Assembly (NCBI GenBank): GCA_018806915.1
Contig: JAGKQI010000047.1
Span: 1,426,001 to 1,490,000, forward strand
DNA length: 64,000 nucleotides
Direction: 5' to 3'
Source: Phytophthora colocasiae
Taxonomy: Eukaryota; Oomycota; Peronosporomycetes; Peronosporales; Peronosporaceae
This document shows, piece by piece, positions 8,995-19,638 of the stretch. The notes beneath the pieces are model-generated. The model was not told where the DNA came from, made no database searches, and saw only the letters and a list, made by a program, of their open reading frames with translations. The translations under genes were made by a program, and so were the position numbers. Position 1 is the stretch's first letter, and the number at the start of each line of letters is the position of its first letter.

Positions 8995-11160
8995 TCACTG
9001 GTCCTGTAGCTGTAGTATCGTCTTGGTCTGACGTCCTGCTATCGCTCTAGAAGGTCGTAGTAGTTGAAAGCCTCTTACCCACCGCGACGAAGTTCCCCGT
9101 GGACGATTGTGCGATGCCCATTCGTACAAATACTCGACTGAACCAGTTAATATCAGGCGTTCTCCTTCATCGTCATCGCCTGCTTCTGTAGTATTCACAG
9201 CGCTTAATCGTCGATGCCGTCGACGTCTCAACGAAGCAGAGAGAAACCAAATGAGTTTGCAGTCCCAGAGGAAAATCGTCCAAAGCCGTGATACCAACGC
9301 CGACAGTGTACTGACCTGAATATGGTGCCCCAAGACCATTTTATCGATCACTGCACGATTGGGGACGATCCAGCGGTCAAAAGCAAAGAGTTCTAGCGAC
9401 AGGATGATAAGCCCTGTCAATTCAAACGCCAGCACTAAGAGCACGAGCGTCGAGCGTCGGAAATTCAGCAACCGCATAGCATTTGGAGGCAACGCGTCGA
9501 GCGTGAGCGCCCACTGCATCCAAATCCACGCTCCCCAGACCCAAATGACCCGACCATCCCACGCAAAAAACTGGCACAGCGCCAGTGATGCGACTGTGAG
9601 CTTAGTGGAGAGGAAAATAAAGTTGAACGATGAGTACAGACGTCGAAGGAGTTGGCGCTGATAAGCAGCGACAAATACCCCGCAGAAGGTGAATGAGGCG
9701 AAAAACGCCAGCTTTTGAGTCTTCGCTAGTCCAGGTCGGATATTGTCGAGATTTTGGTCCTTGGTTATCCACGCAGTTAAAGCCCCGAGAACCAGAACGC
9801 CCATTCCGATATACCCGAGCGCGTGGAAGGTGTCTAAAAGCACGCGGCGTCTCCAGACCGAAGCTGAAGGTCCTAAAATCCGATCAAGAAGACGCCCAAA
9901 ACCCGGTACCACTGACTTGAACGCCTGAAAATCGTCTTCGATGTGGACGAACTGTAGTTGGATCTTAGTGAGGTGCTGGATGCGTCGATGACGGTAATCC
10001 AGACTAGTAGCGGGTAAATCCACCTTCGTCTTGACCAACTCTTGTGCACCACCTACAGCATGAGCCCTCATTTGAGTGTAGTAGCTGTTGTCCAGTGCTT
10101 GGACACTAATCACGCTCCCAGCCCGCGAGCGAGTAGATCTACCGTCAGTCGTACTGGTTCTTGGGATTGAGCTGGTACTTCGAGGTCGCACAATCGTTTC
10201 GTGCAGGATAGTTGTTGGAACACTGATTCTTTTTGGTCGAAGCCCAACGGTGCAGTAGTAACTCACACAACGACGGCGGTCAGGGATATAACTGGTCTGA
10301 GAGTTCACACGGCGAGCTTTGGTAGGGTCTTGCTCGCGCATTGCGATCCAATTCCGATACACCAGTCGACCGAAGAGTAAGATCATGTTGAGCTGTGTGT
10401 TCATCAACGTATCCCGGATGGAGAAGCCGTAGCCGGTTGACGAGTAGGAAAGGAGATGTGTATCTCCTTTGCCATTGTCGTCCACACGACGTAGAAATAC
10501 TGCAATGAACATCGCCATGTGGGTCCCGCAGTTGATAATGCTGGACACGTAGAGCTGTCGTCTGTCCCCCACCAAAGCGTCCGCTCCAATACTGATCTGT
10601 ACGATCACGCAGCCGACCAACACGATAATGACACGAACGTCCCAAAGCATCGCAGTGAAGCACATGCCGAAGATGACGTTGTTGACTGTGAAGTACCAGA
10701 AGTCGTACGTCCCGAAGAGCAGATACAGCATTTCGATGCGCATCGATGCCACGATGAAGATCATGCCTGGAAACTGCAGAATTGGAGCTAAAAGCGCCAT
10801 AATTACGCCAATCCGCCGAGGAGCAGCCGTCGTCAAGAGCATTAGTAAGTTTCCAAGCTGCAACATGAAGGCGATGCCGTATTTCCACTGTGTTCGGAAC
10901 GCATTTAGGCGTCGTATTTGGCCGTGGGTGAGGAGCAGCGTCTTGAGCGTCTTGGAAGCATCGAAAGCCGGGAGGATTTCCAACGGAACCAACTCGAACA
11001 CTGGCGATTCAGGGATCACGAAATCATCGACGTCGTTGGATCTTCGCAGTGAATTGCGCCAAGCTTGGCGGATATTTCCATGACTGTTTGTATCGGATTG
11101 AGGTGCGATAGCTGCAAGTCGAACCACCGTCTTCCGACCAGGCCAGCCCCCTGTTTTCAT
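8995..11160 (-). CDS. Multi-spanning membrane protein, uncharacterised
   Basis: An open frame of 721 aa, intronless as drawn. Two blocks of hydrophobic segments are visible. One, at about residues 85-240, includes YGIAFMLQLGNLLMLLTTAA and VRVIIVLVGCVIVQISIGA. A second, at about 450-640, includes LGYIGMGVLVLGALTAWI and TLVLLVLAFELTGLIILSL. A long hydrophilic Ser/Arg/Thr-rich loop of about 150 residues separates them, giving perhaps 10-12 membrane passes. I see no transporter or channel signature and do not recognise a family outside oomycetes. A GT-rich donor and a possible 70-nt intron at about 11181-11250 hint at an upstream exon, but no ATG is found there, so the ATG at 11160 is used. It ends 94 bp from the convergent ceramidase. 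Confidence 0.75.
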   Translation of the reverse strand: MKTGGWPGRKTVVRLAAIAPQSDTNSHGNIRQAWRNSLRRSNDVDDFVIPESPVFELVPLEILPAFDASKTLKTLLLTHGQIRRLNAFRTQWKYGIAFMLQLGNLLMLLTTAAPRRIGVIMALLAPILQFPGMIFIVASMRIEMLYLLFGTYDFWYFTVNNVIFGMCFTAMLWDVRVIIVLVGCVIVQISIGADALVGDRRQLYVSSIINCGTHMAMFIAVFLRRVDDNGKGDTHLLSYSSTGYGFSIRDTLMNTQLNMILLFGRLVYRNWIAMREQDPTKARRVNSQTSYIPDRRRCVSYYCTVGLRPKRISVPTTILHETIVRPRSTSSIPRTSTTDGRSTRSRAGSVISVQALDNSYYTQMRAHAVGGAQELVKTKVDLPATSLDYRHRRIQHLTKIQLQFVHIEDDFQAFKSVVPGFGRLLDRILGPSASVWRRRVLLDTFHALGYIGMGVLVLGALTAWITKDQNLDNIRPGLAKTQKLAFFASFTFCGVFVAAYQRQLLRRLYSSFNFIFLSTKLTVASLALCQFFAWDGRVIWVWGAWIWMQWALTLDALPPNAMRLLNFRRSTLVLLVLAFELTGLIILSLELFAFDRWIVPNRAVIDKMVLGHHIQVSTLSALVSRLWTIFLWDCKLIWFLSASLRRRRHRRLSAVNTTEAGDDDEGERLILTGSVEYLYEWASHNRPRGTSSRWVRGFQLLRPSRAIAGRQTKTILQLQDQ

Positions 11161-11442
11161 GAGAGTTCCTAGAGTCCTCCTTTGTTTTGTCGAGAGGTTG
11201 ATATCATGAGGTTAGAGACAGCAGTAGACAACACCAGCGTCTTACGTACCCTACTGTCCTCTTCTGGTTCACTCAGAAGTGTCCAGAATAGGCTGCGACT
11301 TGATCTTGCAGCACTGTCAAGTGTCGTCCGAAACTGAAGACTATTTCCTGCCACCTCGCCCGATTCACTTGTCTAACACAGACCCGTCTCAACAAATTAT
11401 GAGCATTTTAGCCTCGTATTACTCGTGCTACAGTATCTTTGG

Positions 11443-11943
11443 TCACAAGGCCGGCGGGGTCGTCGCCGCATACTCCTCCGAGTTGGGTAGCACGACGCCC
11501 GTTACAATGTTGAGGCTGTTCTGTTGGAAGAGCGCGTCTACTCTGCTCTTGGTGATCTTAATACTGGGCGTGACCCACGTACCACACGAGCACTGAGAGC
11601 CTGACCACTGCAGCGCTCCAAGGCGCGACTGGCACTTGACTGTGGGGCAGTGAATTTTTCCCTCGGCCAGCAGCGCCTCGTCCATCCAGGGCAGCGTTTC
11701 TTCTAGAAAATAGGAAGAGCAGGCCACATTAACCCCTACGTGATGCTTGAGGTCCTTGAGCTTCCTGCGCGTCGAGATCTGGTGCTGTTCCGGCTCGTGC
11801 GCGGCCAATTGGTCGCTTGTGAACAACACACAGCGGCATTTCTTACACGCGAACTTGGTCATCGACGGCTTGGGCGTCTGGTCTTGAAGCTGCAGCTCCA
11901 TTTGGCGTGAAGATGCTACGTCGGACGTTGCATTGGTGTCCAT
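11443..11943 (-). CDS. Stand-alone Yvh1/DUSP12-type zinc-binding domain protein
   Basis: A 166-aa protein. The pattern matches the C-terminal zinc-binding domain of Yvh1/DUSP12 phosphatases: CKKCRCVLF near residue 33, CSSYFLEETLPWMDEALLA in the middle, then CPTVKCQSRLGALQWSG, QCSCGTWVTPS and ITKSRVD. The dual-specificity phosphatase domain with its CX5R loop, which precedes this region in fungal and animal Yvh1, is absent. The upstream 200 bp show no coding sequence that could supply it. In yeast the zinc domain alone supports Yvh1's role in late 60S ribosome assembly (release of Mrt4), so a ribosome-biogenesis role without phosphatase activity is plausible (inference). It is a single exon starting with MDTNATSD. 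Confidence 0.85.
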   Translation of the reverse strand: MDTNATSDVASSRQMELQLQDQTPKPSMTKFACKKCRCVLFTSDQLAAHEPEQHQISTRRKLKDLKHHVGVNVACSSYFLEETLPWMDEALLAEGKIHCPTVKCQSRLGALQWSGSQCSCGTWVTPSIKITKSRVDALFQQNSLNIVTGVVLPNSEEYAATTPPAL

Positions 11944-12185
11944 TGCTTATTTCCTAGAATGGGTTAATCCTTAAAGAGATTGATGTCGGAACTTCCGACA
12001 CGGAAGTAACTTGTCTAGGTGCGATTTCATTGGCATTGATTTTTCAGAAACAACGTACATGTAGTACAAATTTACATTAAACATTTCGCAGCGCGATGGA
12101 TTAGTAGGTATTATTGCTCTAGCAGGAAGGACGCTGTTCTCACAAATTGTTCCATCGTCAATCGTTCGTGGTATGCTCCACAAAC

Positions 12186-14139
12186 TTAGGCAGACAGGTC
12201 CCAGTAGTTGACGCAGGCGTCGTTGCCAACCGAGACGAGCTCGTTCTCCGATACGAAGCTCACGCCAGTGACACCGTCCTTGTGCGAGAAGTCGAACACG
12301 CGCTTCTTCATTGGGCTGTTCACATCCCAGATGTAGATACGCTCGTCGAGCGAACCACTGGCAATGAAGTTACCGCTTGGGGCCCATGCCACACTCGTCA
12401 CACGCGTCGAGTGGAAGACCCACATGCCCTGCACCTTGGCAGAACGTGACGCCACATCCCACACACGCACCTCGCGGTACGTATCACCGGCAGCAAGCAG
12501 CGATCCATCCGGCGAGAATGAAACGCACGTGAGAGCACCAAGATGACCAGCGATCTCGCCACTTTCCACCAGAGAGGACCCGTTCACCACGTCGAAGAGG
12601 TGAATCTTCATATCTTCCTGCGATCCGACTGCCACAAGATCCTCAGACGGCGAGATGGCCACACACGTCGGCGTCCATGAAAACTCGGGCGTTTCGAACA
12701 CCAGCTTCTGGTCACGCAGGAGCTTCACGCCCTTGTTGGTGCTGGTCACAGCAAGGCCCGACTCTGTGAGAGCCACACCGTTTGGCTGCGCGTTCAGAGC
12801 CGTCGCAGCCGTGTACTCACTGTCATTGGCAAAACGCAGTTGGTCATCCCAACCACTGCTGGCAACCTGAGTCGAGTTGGCGGAGATGCCCGTGATCTTG
12901 GCGGTGTGGTGCGTGCCAGCCAGTGTCGTAGCAGTCTTCGCTGACCATGAGCACACGACACCGTCGTAGCTGCCGGTCAAAATGCGGTTCTGCGTCGGCT
13001 CCGTGGCGAGCGAAAGGATGCTCACTTGGTGGCCCTGGATGATCTTCTTGGGCTGCGACGGGTTCTCCAGGTCCAGGAAGTTCAGGTCACCGGACAGACT
13101 CAACGAGATCAGGTGGTTCTGGCACCAGGCCACAGCCACCTGCATGTCCTTCACCTGAGGCTTCGCTCCACCGAACGTGAACTTGGTAACAACGCTGCGA
13201 GAGGCCACATCCCAGAGCAGGACGGTCTTGTCAGCCGACGAGGTCAACAGTTGCGTGCCATCCGGGCTCCAGCAAACCGAGTAGATGGACGCCTGGTGAG
13301 CGGACGGGAACTTGTCCACCAGCTCTCCGGACTTGCCATCGTACAGACACATGAGCTTGTCCGAGCCGACGCTGACAGCTAACTCACCATTAGGCGAGAA
13401 ACGCACGCAGTTGACGAAGTTGGAGTGCAGGTTGTTGTTGTTCTGTTTGAACTTGAAGGGCGGCCCCTCGAACACGCACACATTGAAGTCCTCACTGGCC
13501 GTCATGATGCGGAACGGGCGCGTCTGGCGGTAGTCCACACTCAGAATACGCTTCTGGTGACCCACAATCTCACCAATGCTGTTGCCTGTGTCCCACATGA
13601 AGACGCGAGCCATTAGTCCACGGCCGTCACCCACAGCGACGATCCGCTTGCTGTCCGGGTCCCACGACAGATCCTTGATCTCGCCGGCGAACACCGGAAT
13701 CTCCAGCTTGAGCGTGTGTTCCGGGTTGTCATAGGACCACACACGGACCTTGCCGGACACGTCGCCCGACGCCACCCAGTAGCCATTGGGGGAGAACTTG
13801 GCCACAGTCGTGGGCTCATTGTGACCCTTGTACACAAAAGTGTCGGACGGGTCTTCCAGGTTGCGCACGACTACGAGTTTTCCACTGCAGTAAATGAGTT
13901 TAGGCTCCTTCGGGTGGATACCCAGTACACTGGGGGCACCACGGTTAGTAGTCGGGCTAGGACCCACCGTTGCCTGCGTAATAAATAAAAATAATAGTAG
14001 TTATTAATAATATAACATTTACATCAGCTTCAACTGGAAGTAGGAGAGTGATTTTTAACGTAGTAACAACTCAGGGGTGACTGCGTACCTTGAGGGCTGG
14101 GGGAGGAACCTTCTCCGTGGGGTTACTAGGTGTAGCCAT
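12186..14139 (-). CDS. AIP1: Actin-interacting protein 1 (WD40, WDR1 family)
   Basis: Two exons: 14139-14089 encodes 17 residues (MATPSNPTEKVPPPALK), and 13973-12186 encodes the rest, for 612 aa in total. The intron (14088-13974) starts GTACGC and ends ACGCAG, and the frame is preserved. Tandem WD repeats fill the protein (for example SPNGYWVASGDVSGKVRVW, SPDGTQLLTSSADKTVLLWD, APSGNFIASGSLDERIYIWD). The N-terminal GIHPKEPKLIYCSGKLVVVR matches the family's opening blade. The length equals the usual 600-615 aa with 14 WD repeats forming two propellers. AIP1 works with cofilin to disassemble actin filaments in the cytoplasm. The upstream AUG in a longer frame (14268) is not needed. Confidence 0.93.
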
Positions 14140-14347
14140 TGTTGAAAACTTGTCGGTGCTTGGGATGCAGGGGGAAATCTGCGAGTGACGACGAGGAAAT
14201 CCATGCACCCACGTGTTGCAGCTCCTGATACCTATGTGTACCACATGATTTTTATAAATAGTAGCCAATCAGAACACGATCCGCATTACCAGATGGCATT
14301 ATTACGCTTGGTTCTGATTGCCAAAGATACTTTTGACTATGACAGGT

Positions 14348-16363
14348 CTATGCAGTTACGGTGAACGTGTTGGAAGTACCTTCGTACGCTGTCAGAGTGC
14401 CCAACAGGTTCTTCGAGTACCCACGGTGTACGAACCGATAGGTACCAGCAACGCTTGTTCGACCGCCAATGCGGATGTTCCACTCGCACGTGTTCTTGCT
14501 CTCGGCGATGAGATAGCGCTCCCAGTGGTAGCGCAAGTCCCAGTGCGCGTCGGTCAGGACGGTCGTGTACGCACCGGTGGAGCTGAGCTTCTGCACGTCG
14601 CAGAAGGATGAAACGAGTGTGAGTGCGTTCTTCGGGTGTGCACCAGCGAACACGGCCGAGGCGACACTCCCCACAGCATACGAGCTGGACGGCTGCGTGC
14701 GCACGGAGTTGAAGGATTTCAGCAACGGCGCTGAATCGAGCACCACACCCGTCTGAAGCGTGATCAGTGAACTCCGATCGATCTGTAGCGGTGTGGGACC
14801 CACGTCCAGCGGGATGGACGAATCGGCCACGGACGCGGCGACGCGAGTGAGTTCCTGTTGTACGGCCGCCAATTGGTTGGGACCGAAGAGCGTCGACGCG
14901 CCTTCGTAGTTCTGTGTCAAGTATTCCTCCTTGGTGGTCATGTACTGCGCGTAGGCGTTGCTGACAGCGGCCAACTCGACCTCAGTTACACCCGCACCTT
15001 TAAGTGCTGTCTTGAGTGTGGAACGGATGCGTCGTCCAGCCATGGTGGTCGTCTCGAAGTTGGTGACGGCAAGAGCAAACTGGCCGATTTTGACGACCTG
15101 CACGGGTAGGATGTTGGGCACCCAGGGAATGGGCTCCATGAGTCCGACGGCAAGGAGCGGCACCTTGTTGACGTTCTGACAGGTCTGCACCCACTGGGGC
15201 GTGGGTTTGACAACGGCACCGGCGGCCTTGAACAGCACGTTGGCCTGAAGGTTTCCTTCCGTGAACATACTGAGCGCTCGACCGTCTTCGGTGCCGGCGG
15301 CAAAGTTCTGTCCTACGACGGCGGGACACGTTCTGTCGGCGTAAGGGTCTTGGGTAGTAGCGGTGACGTCGTCCAGCGTGACGTTGGAGAAGTCGACGTA
15401 CGAGAGGTTGGCGACGACGGAGCCCTGGATGAGCTCGGAGTTCCCCGTGATGAGAGCTGAGAGCGTGTCGTATTGCCGCTTGCCCATGATCTCAGCCGAT
15501 TCGATGGTAGTGTTGCCCTCGCCACTGAATGTCCCATCTCCGTTGTCGATGAGGTTGGGACTGACGTCGCCGGCGTTGGCGATCCCAATAGCAACAACCA
15601 CGTCGTCGAGCTCATCCTCGAGTAGGAACTCGGCGTACCCCTTGTTGTCTCCACTGATGAGGAGATTGGCTGCGGTGAGACTGGTGGGGTGTACAGGGTA
15701 GAAGGCCAATACACCTCGAAGCTTTCCGGCGTCGTTGAAGAAATGGAGTGCGCGCATGGTGGTGTCGATGTCGCTGCTGTACTGGGCTCGTTCGGTGGCC
15801 GAATTGGCGAGGTAGGCGTCTGGGGATCGGTTCTTGCCTCCCTTGACGACTTCTCCTTTGTTCCAGCGGATGGAGCCACTCTGGACGGAGTTGTGAGCTG
15901 CGTCGATGGCGCTCATGATGCCGCGGACGATCTTGTCGAAGTTTTCGTTGATGTAGCCGAGGATGGAGACGTCGTAGAGGAAGTATCCGGCTGTGCCTCC
16001 CGGTCCGGCGTGCGTATGGGTGGCGTGGAGAATGACATTCTGTTCGGTGTAGACCCCGTTGTATTTGGCAGCCAGCTCCGAGAGGACTTCTTGATGTACG
16101 AGTTGCATCACCGACATAAGATCACAATGCACGAAGATGGTTCTGCTGTTCGTTGCCGGGTCTTCAATTAAGAACGCTCGGGCGTACAGACGGTTGAGGA
16201 TTCCAGCGTCGCTTTCGTCGGTACTAGCGAACCCCATCATGATCACCTCGGCTGCTGGTCCAGTGATGTCGCTCTTGCCGATCCCGATGTTGTACGTTGC
16301 TGCTGCGTTCCAAACAAAGGCAGCAAGGAGCACTAGGAACAGCCATGGTCTTCGTGATGTCAT
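14348..16363 (-). CDS. Neutral ceramidase, secreted (copy 2)
   Basis: The likely start is the internal ATG at 16363 (MTSRRPWLFLVLLAAFVWNA), which gives a clean signal peptide. The frame is open 26 codons further upstream, but that extension is not hydrophobic. The protein of 671 aa has the family landmarks: YNIGIGKSDITGP, HATHTHAGPGGTAGYF (zinc ligands), IANAGDVSPN (catalytic Ser) and the intact C-terminal domain ending SNTFTVTA. It is divergently arranged with copy 3, starts 557 bp apart, and is nearly identical to it from AGILNRLYARAFL onward. The first about 60 codons and the signal peptides differ. Function is as for copy 1. Confidence 0.92.
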   Translation of the reverse strand: MTSRRPWLFLVLLAAFVWNAAATYNIGIGKSDITGPAAEVIMMGFASTDESDAGILNRLYARAFLIEDPATNSRTIFVHCDLMSVMQLVHQEVLSELAAKYNGVYTEQNVILHATHTHAGPGGTAGYFLYDVSILGYINENFDKIVRGIMSAIDAAHNSVQSGSIRWNKGEVVKGGKNRSPDAYLANSATERAQYSSDIDTTMRALHFFNDAGKLRGVLAFYPVHPTSLTAANLLISGDNKGYAEFLLEDELDDVVVAIGIANAGDVSPNLIDNGDGTFSGEGNTTIESAEIMGKRQYDTLSALITGNSELIQGSVVANLSYVDFSNVTLDDVTATTQDPYADRTCPAVVGQNFAAGTEDGRALSMFTEGNLQANVLFKAAGAVVKPTPQWVQTCQNVNKVPLLAVGLMEPIPWVPNILPVQVVKIGQFALAVTNFETTTMAGRRIRSTLKTALKGAGVTEVELAAVSNAYAQYMTTKEEYLTQNYEGASTLFGPNQLAAVQQELTRVAASVADSSIPLDVGPTPLQIDRSSLITLQTGVVLDSAPLLKSFNSVRTQPSSSYAVGSVASAVFAGAHPKNALTLVSSFCDVQKLSSTGAYTTVLTDAHWDLRYHWERYLIAESKNTCEWNIRIGGRTSVAGTYRFVHRGYSKNLLGTLTAYEGTSNTFTVTA

Positions 16364-16920
16364 TATTATCCAAAGGGTTCGAGCGCGTGACTGCAAGTTT
16401 GCAAATGAGTAGAAACTTGCGTAAGGTGTTGTCTTAGACACTCATGTGCCCCGGCACATCGCAGCCATCTGCAATACATGTTGAAGATCAATTCCGGTGG
16501 AGAGTCAGCTGCAGTACGAATCATACCACGTTACTCGTTATTAACTAGCTAAAACCTGGTCCGATCCCCGTCAAGTTGCACGCCAAGGAGCAGGACTAAT
16601 CAAGTTGAAGTGGACTAGAGAGCTGCTTCAACATAACGTCGAACACGCATACACTGGGCTTGTGCTTTGCTTGCAGCTTGGTGATACATGAACTGCATCA
16701 CATCGAGGAGATCATTGAAAACAACTAATTACCTTGATAAGAAAGTATCGGACAGACTTCAACCTCCTTCATACTGGGCGTACCGAGTGAACGACAACTT
16801 TGCAATAAACACAGGTCCAAGCCTACATTGCAAGTACTCGCAACATGTCCATACGAAGCACATTGCCATTCCCAATTTCCCCGTGTTCCGCTCGCTCAGT
16901 GATTTGAGGTTGTCAGCAAA
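16364..16920. promoter_or_regulatory. Divergent intergenic region between ceramidase copies 2 and 3
   Basis: These 557 bp separate two divergent start codons and must hold both promoters. I see no open gene here; short frames crossing it overlap the copy 3 start and lack family similarity. No confident TATA or initiator element was identified. Confidence 0.4.
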
Positions 16921-18908
16921 ATGAACTTGTGTTGGGCACTTGCTTCCTTCTGCTTCGTGGTCTTACTCACTCCGCTGACCTTTGCTTACAACATTGGAAT
17001 CGGCAAAAGCGACATTACCGGCCCCGCTGCTGAAGTGGTCATGATGGGGTTTGCCGACTCGAGTGAAGTCACTGCAGGAATCCTCAACCGTCTGTACGCC
17101 CGAGCGTTCTTAATTGAAGACCCGGCAACGAACAGCAGAACCATCTTCGTGCATTGTGATCTTATGTCGGTGATGCAACTCGTACATCAAGAAGTCCTCT
17201 CGGAGCTGGCTGCCAAATACAACGGGGTCTACACCGAACAGAATGTCATTCTCCACGCCACCCATACGCACGCCGGACCGGGAGGCACAGCCGGATACTT
17301 CCTCTACGACGTCTCCATCCTCGGCTACATCAACGAAAACTTCGACAAGATCGTCCGCGGCATCATGAGCGCCATCGACGCAGCTCACAACTCCGTCCAG
17401 AGTGGCTCCATCCGCTGGAACAAGGGAGAAGTCGTCAAGGGAGGCAAGAACCGATCCCCAGACGCCTACCTCGCCAATTCGGCCACCGAACGAGCCCAGT
17501 ACAGCAGCGACATCGACACCACCATGCGCGCACTCCATTTCTTCAACGACGCCGGAAAGCTTCGAGGTGCATTGGCCTTCTACCCCGTACACCCCACCAG
17601 TCTCACCGCAGCCAATCTCCTCATCAGTGGAGACAACAAGGGGTACGCCGAGTTCCTACTCGAGGATGAGCTCGACGACGTGGTTGTTGCTATTGGGATC
17701 GCCAACGCCGGCGACGTCAGTCCCAACCTCATCGACAACGGAGATGGGACGTTCAGTGGCGAGGGCAACACTACCATCGAATCGGCTGAGATCATGGGCA
17801 AGCGGCAATACGACACTCTCTCAGCTCTCATCACGGGGAACTCCGAGCTCATCCAGGGCTCCGTCGTCGCCAACCTCTCGTACGTCGACTTCTCCAACGT
17901 CACGCTGGACGACGTCACCGCTACTACCCAAGACCCTTACGCCGACAGAACGTGTCCCGCCGTCGTAGGACAGAACTTTGCCGCCGGCACCGAAGACGGT
18001 CGAGCGCTCAGTATGTTCACGGAAGGAAACCTTCAGGCCAACGTGCTGTTCAAGGCCGCCGGTGCCGTTGTCAAACCCACGCCCCAGTGGGTGCAGACCT
18101 GTCAGAACGTCAACAAGGTGCCGCTCCTTGCCGTCGGACTCATGGAGCCCATTCCCTGGGTGCCCAACATCCTACCCGTGCAGGTCGTCAAAATCGGCCA
18201 GTTTGCTCTTGCCGTCACCAACTTCGAGACGACCACCATGGCTGGACGACGCATCCGTTCCACACTCAAGACAGCACTTAAAGGTGCGGGTGTAACTGAG
18301 GTCGAGTTGGCCGCTGTCAGCAACGCCTACGCGCAGTACATGACCACCAAGGAGGAATACTTGACACAGAACTACGAAGGCGCGTCGACGCTCTTCGGTC
18401 CCAACCAATTGGCGGCCGTACAACAGGAACTCACTCGCGTCGCCGCGTCCGTGGCCGATTCGTCCATCCCGCTGGACGTGGGTCCCACACCGCTACAGAT
18501 CGATCGGAGTTCACTGATCACGCTTCAGACGGGTGTGGTGCTCGATTCAGCGCCGTTGCTGAAATCCTTCAACTCCGTGCGCACGCAGCCGTCCAGCTCG
18601 TACACAGTGGGGAGTGTCGCCTCGGCCGTGTTCGCTGGTGCACACCCGAAGAACGCACTCACACTCATTTCATCCTTCTGCGACGTGCAGAAGCTCACCT
18701 GACCGACGCACACTGGGACTTACGCTACCACTGGGAGCGCTATCTCATCGCCGAGAGCAAGAACACGTGCGAGTGGAACATCCGCATTGGCGGTCGAACA
18801 AGCGTTGCTGGTACCTATCGGTTCGTACACCGTGGGTACTCGAAGAACCTGTTGGGCACTCTGACAGCGTACGAAGGTACTTCCAACACGTTCACCGTAA
18901 CTGCGTAG
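16921..18908 (+). pseudogene. Neutral ceramidase copy 3, truncated by a 25-bp deletion
   Basis: It starts with a signal peptide (ALASFCFVVLLTPLTFA) and has the same catalytic landmarks as copy 2, including HATHTHAGPGGTAGYF and IANAGDVSPN. Just after CDVQKL, 25 bases present in copies 1 and 2 are missing. This shifts the frame and gives an immediate TGA at 18700-18702, so the product is 593 aa instead of about 670. The rest of the C-terminal domain is still present but out of frame to 18908, where the normal stop is retained. The catalytic domain itself is complete, so a shortened enzyme might be made, but loss of about 70 residues of the C-terminal domain probably destabilises it (inference). 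Confidence 0.85.
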
Positions 18909-19005
18909 ACCTGACTGGCCCTCAGGTTTCAAGCTGACTGCATTGTCTGTAATGTTGACTTCTCAAAACATGTCGTATATGAGTCATTTATCCTTGCGCA
19001 TGTAG

Positions 19006-19443
19006 CTATTTGTTTCTGTCTTGACGAGTCCATTCTACCCCAAAGAATGCGGATACGTCGAATGTTGGATCGTGAGGATCAACGCCACCTAGACGATTAA
19101 CAACGTTTCGGTAACGGAGCGCCTTCCGAGCAATTTGGGTGTTCGTAGAATGGGTAGACGGTTCTTCTAAAGCAGTGACCAGGAGGCGATGCGCATTGAC
19201 ACAAAAGCGATCGCGGATTCTTTCGTCGTTGTAAAGCAGGCGCACGCGCGGTCGAGTTGAGTTATTCGCAATATCAATGCGTTGCAGATTCTCAGAGATG
19301 CGATGTACTTGTTCATTCCTGAGGTGATCGATGTCGAGACGGCTTTCAACAACCTCATTGTTATTGATGCCGTGCTCAATCTCAACGTTGTCGTGTTCGG
19401 AGCAGGTGTCCTGAGCATTGGAGCGAGGCTTGAATGGCATCAT
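19006..19443 (-). CDS. Hypothetical protein
   Basis: A single open frame of about 145 aa from an ATG at 19443 (MMPFKPRSN). It is hydrophilic and Asn/Asp/Arg-rich, with no signal peptide, membrane segment or recognised motif. Segments such as RKALRYRNVVNRLGGVDPHD look protein-like. It may be a small oomycete gene or a fragment. It stands alone between the broken ceramidase and the next minus-strand gene. Confidence 0.35.
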   Translation of the reverse strand: MMPFKPRSNAQDTCSEHDNVEIEHGINNNEVVESRLDIDHLRNEQVHRISENLQRIDIANNSTRPRVRLLYNDERIRDRFCVNAHRLLVTALEEPSTHSTNTQIARKALRYRNVVNRLGGVDPHDPTFDVSAFFGVEWTRQDRNK

Positions 19444-19638
19444 TAGAAGTGAATACGTAAATGACGGTGGCGACACAATCTATCGTGGGTTGCAAATCGC
19501 ACGCCTATCATCATAAGGTAAGAAGATACCAGATCTTCCTTAGCTCGTGCTGCCTGCCTGTTCACGGTTAAAGGAAACGCAACGCAACTGAAACAGATAA
19601 TACAGGGAAGCTAAAGGCGGTCTTACACAGCTGCCGGG

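Larger units (their letters stand above)
14348..18908. repeat. Inverted repeat formed by ceramidase copies 2 and 3
   Basis: About 1.85 kb at 14348-16205 is repeated in inverse orientation at about 17075-18908 with near-identical sequence, separated by about 870 bp of unrelated 5' ends and intergenic DNA. A palindromic arrangement like this favours gene conversion between the arms. Confidence 0.8.

Noticed and set aside
11169..11354. 5' exon of the 721-aa membrane protein gene
   Set aside because: A possible 70-nt intron joins in phase, but the frame begins with GTG and has an upstream stop and no ATG, so it was left out of the gene model.
16688..16924. 78-aa frame upstream of ceramidase copy 3
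   Set aside because: No similarity and low-complexity codon use. It ends at the ceramidase start and is better read as promoter and leader.
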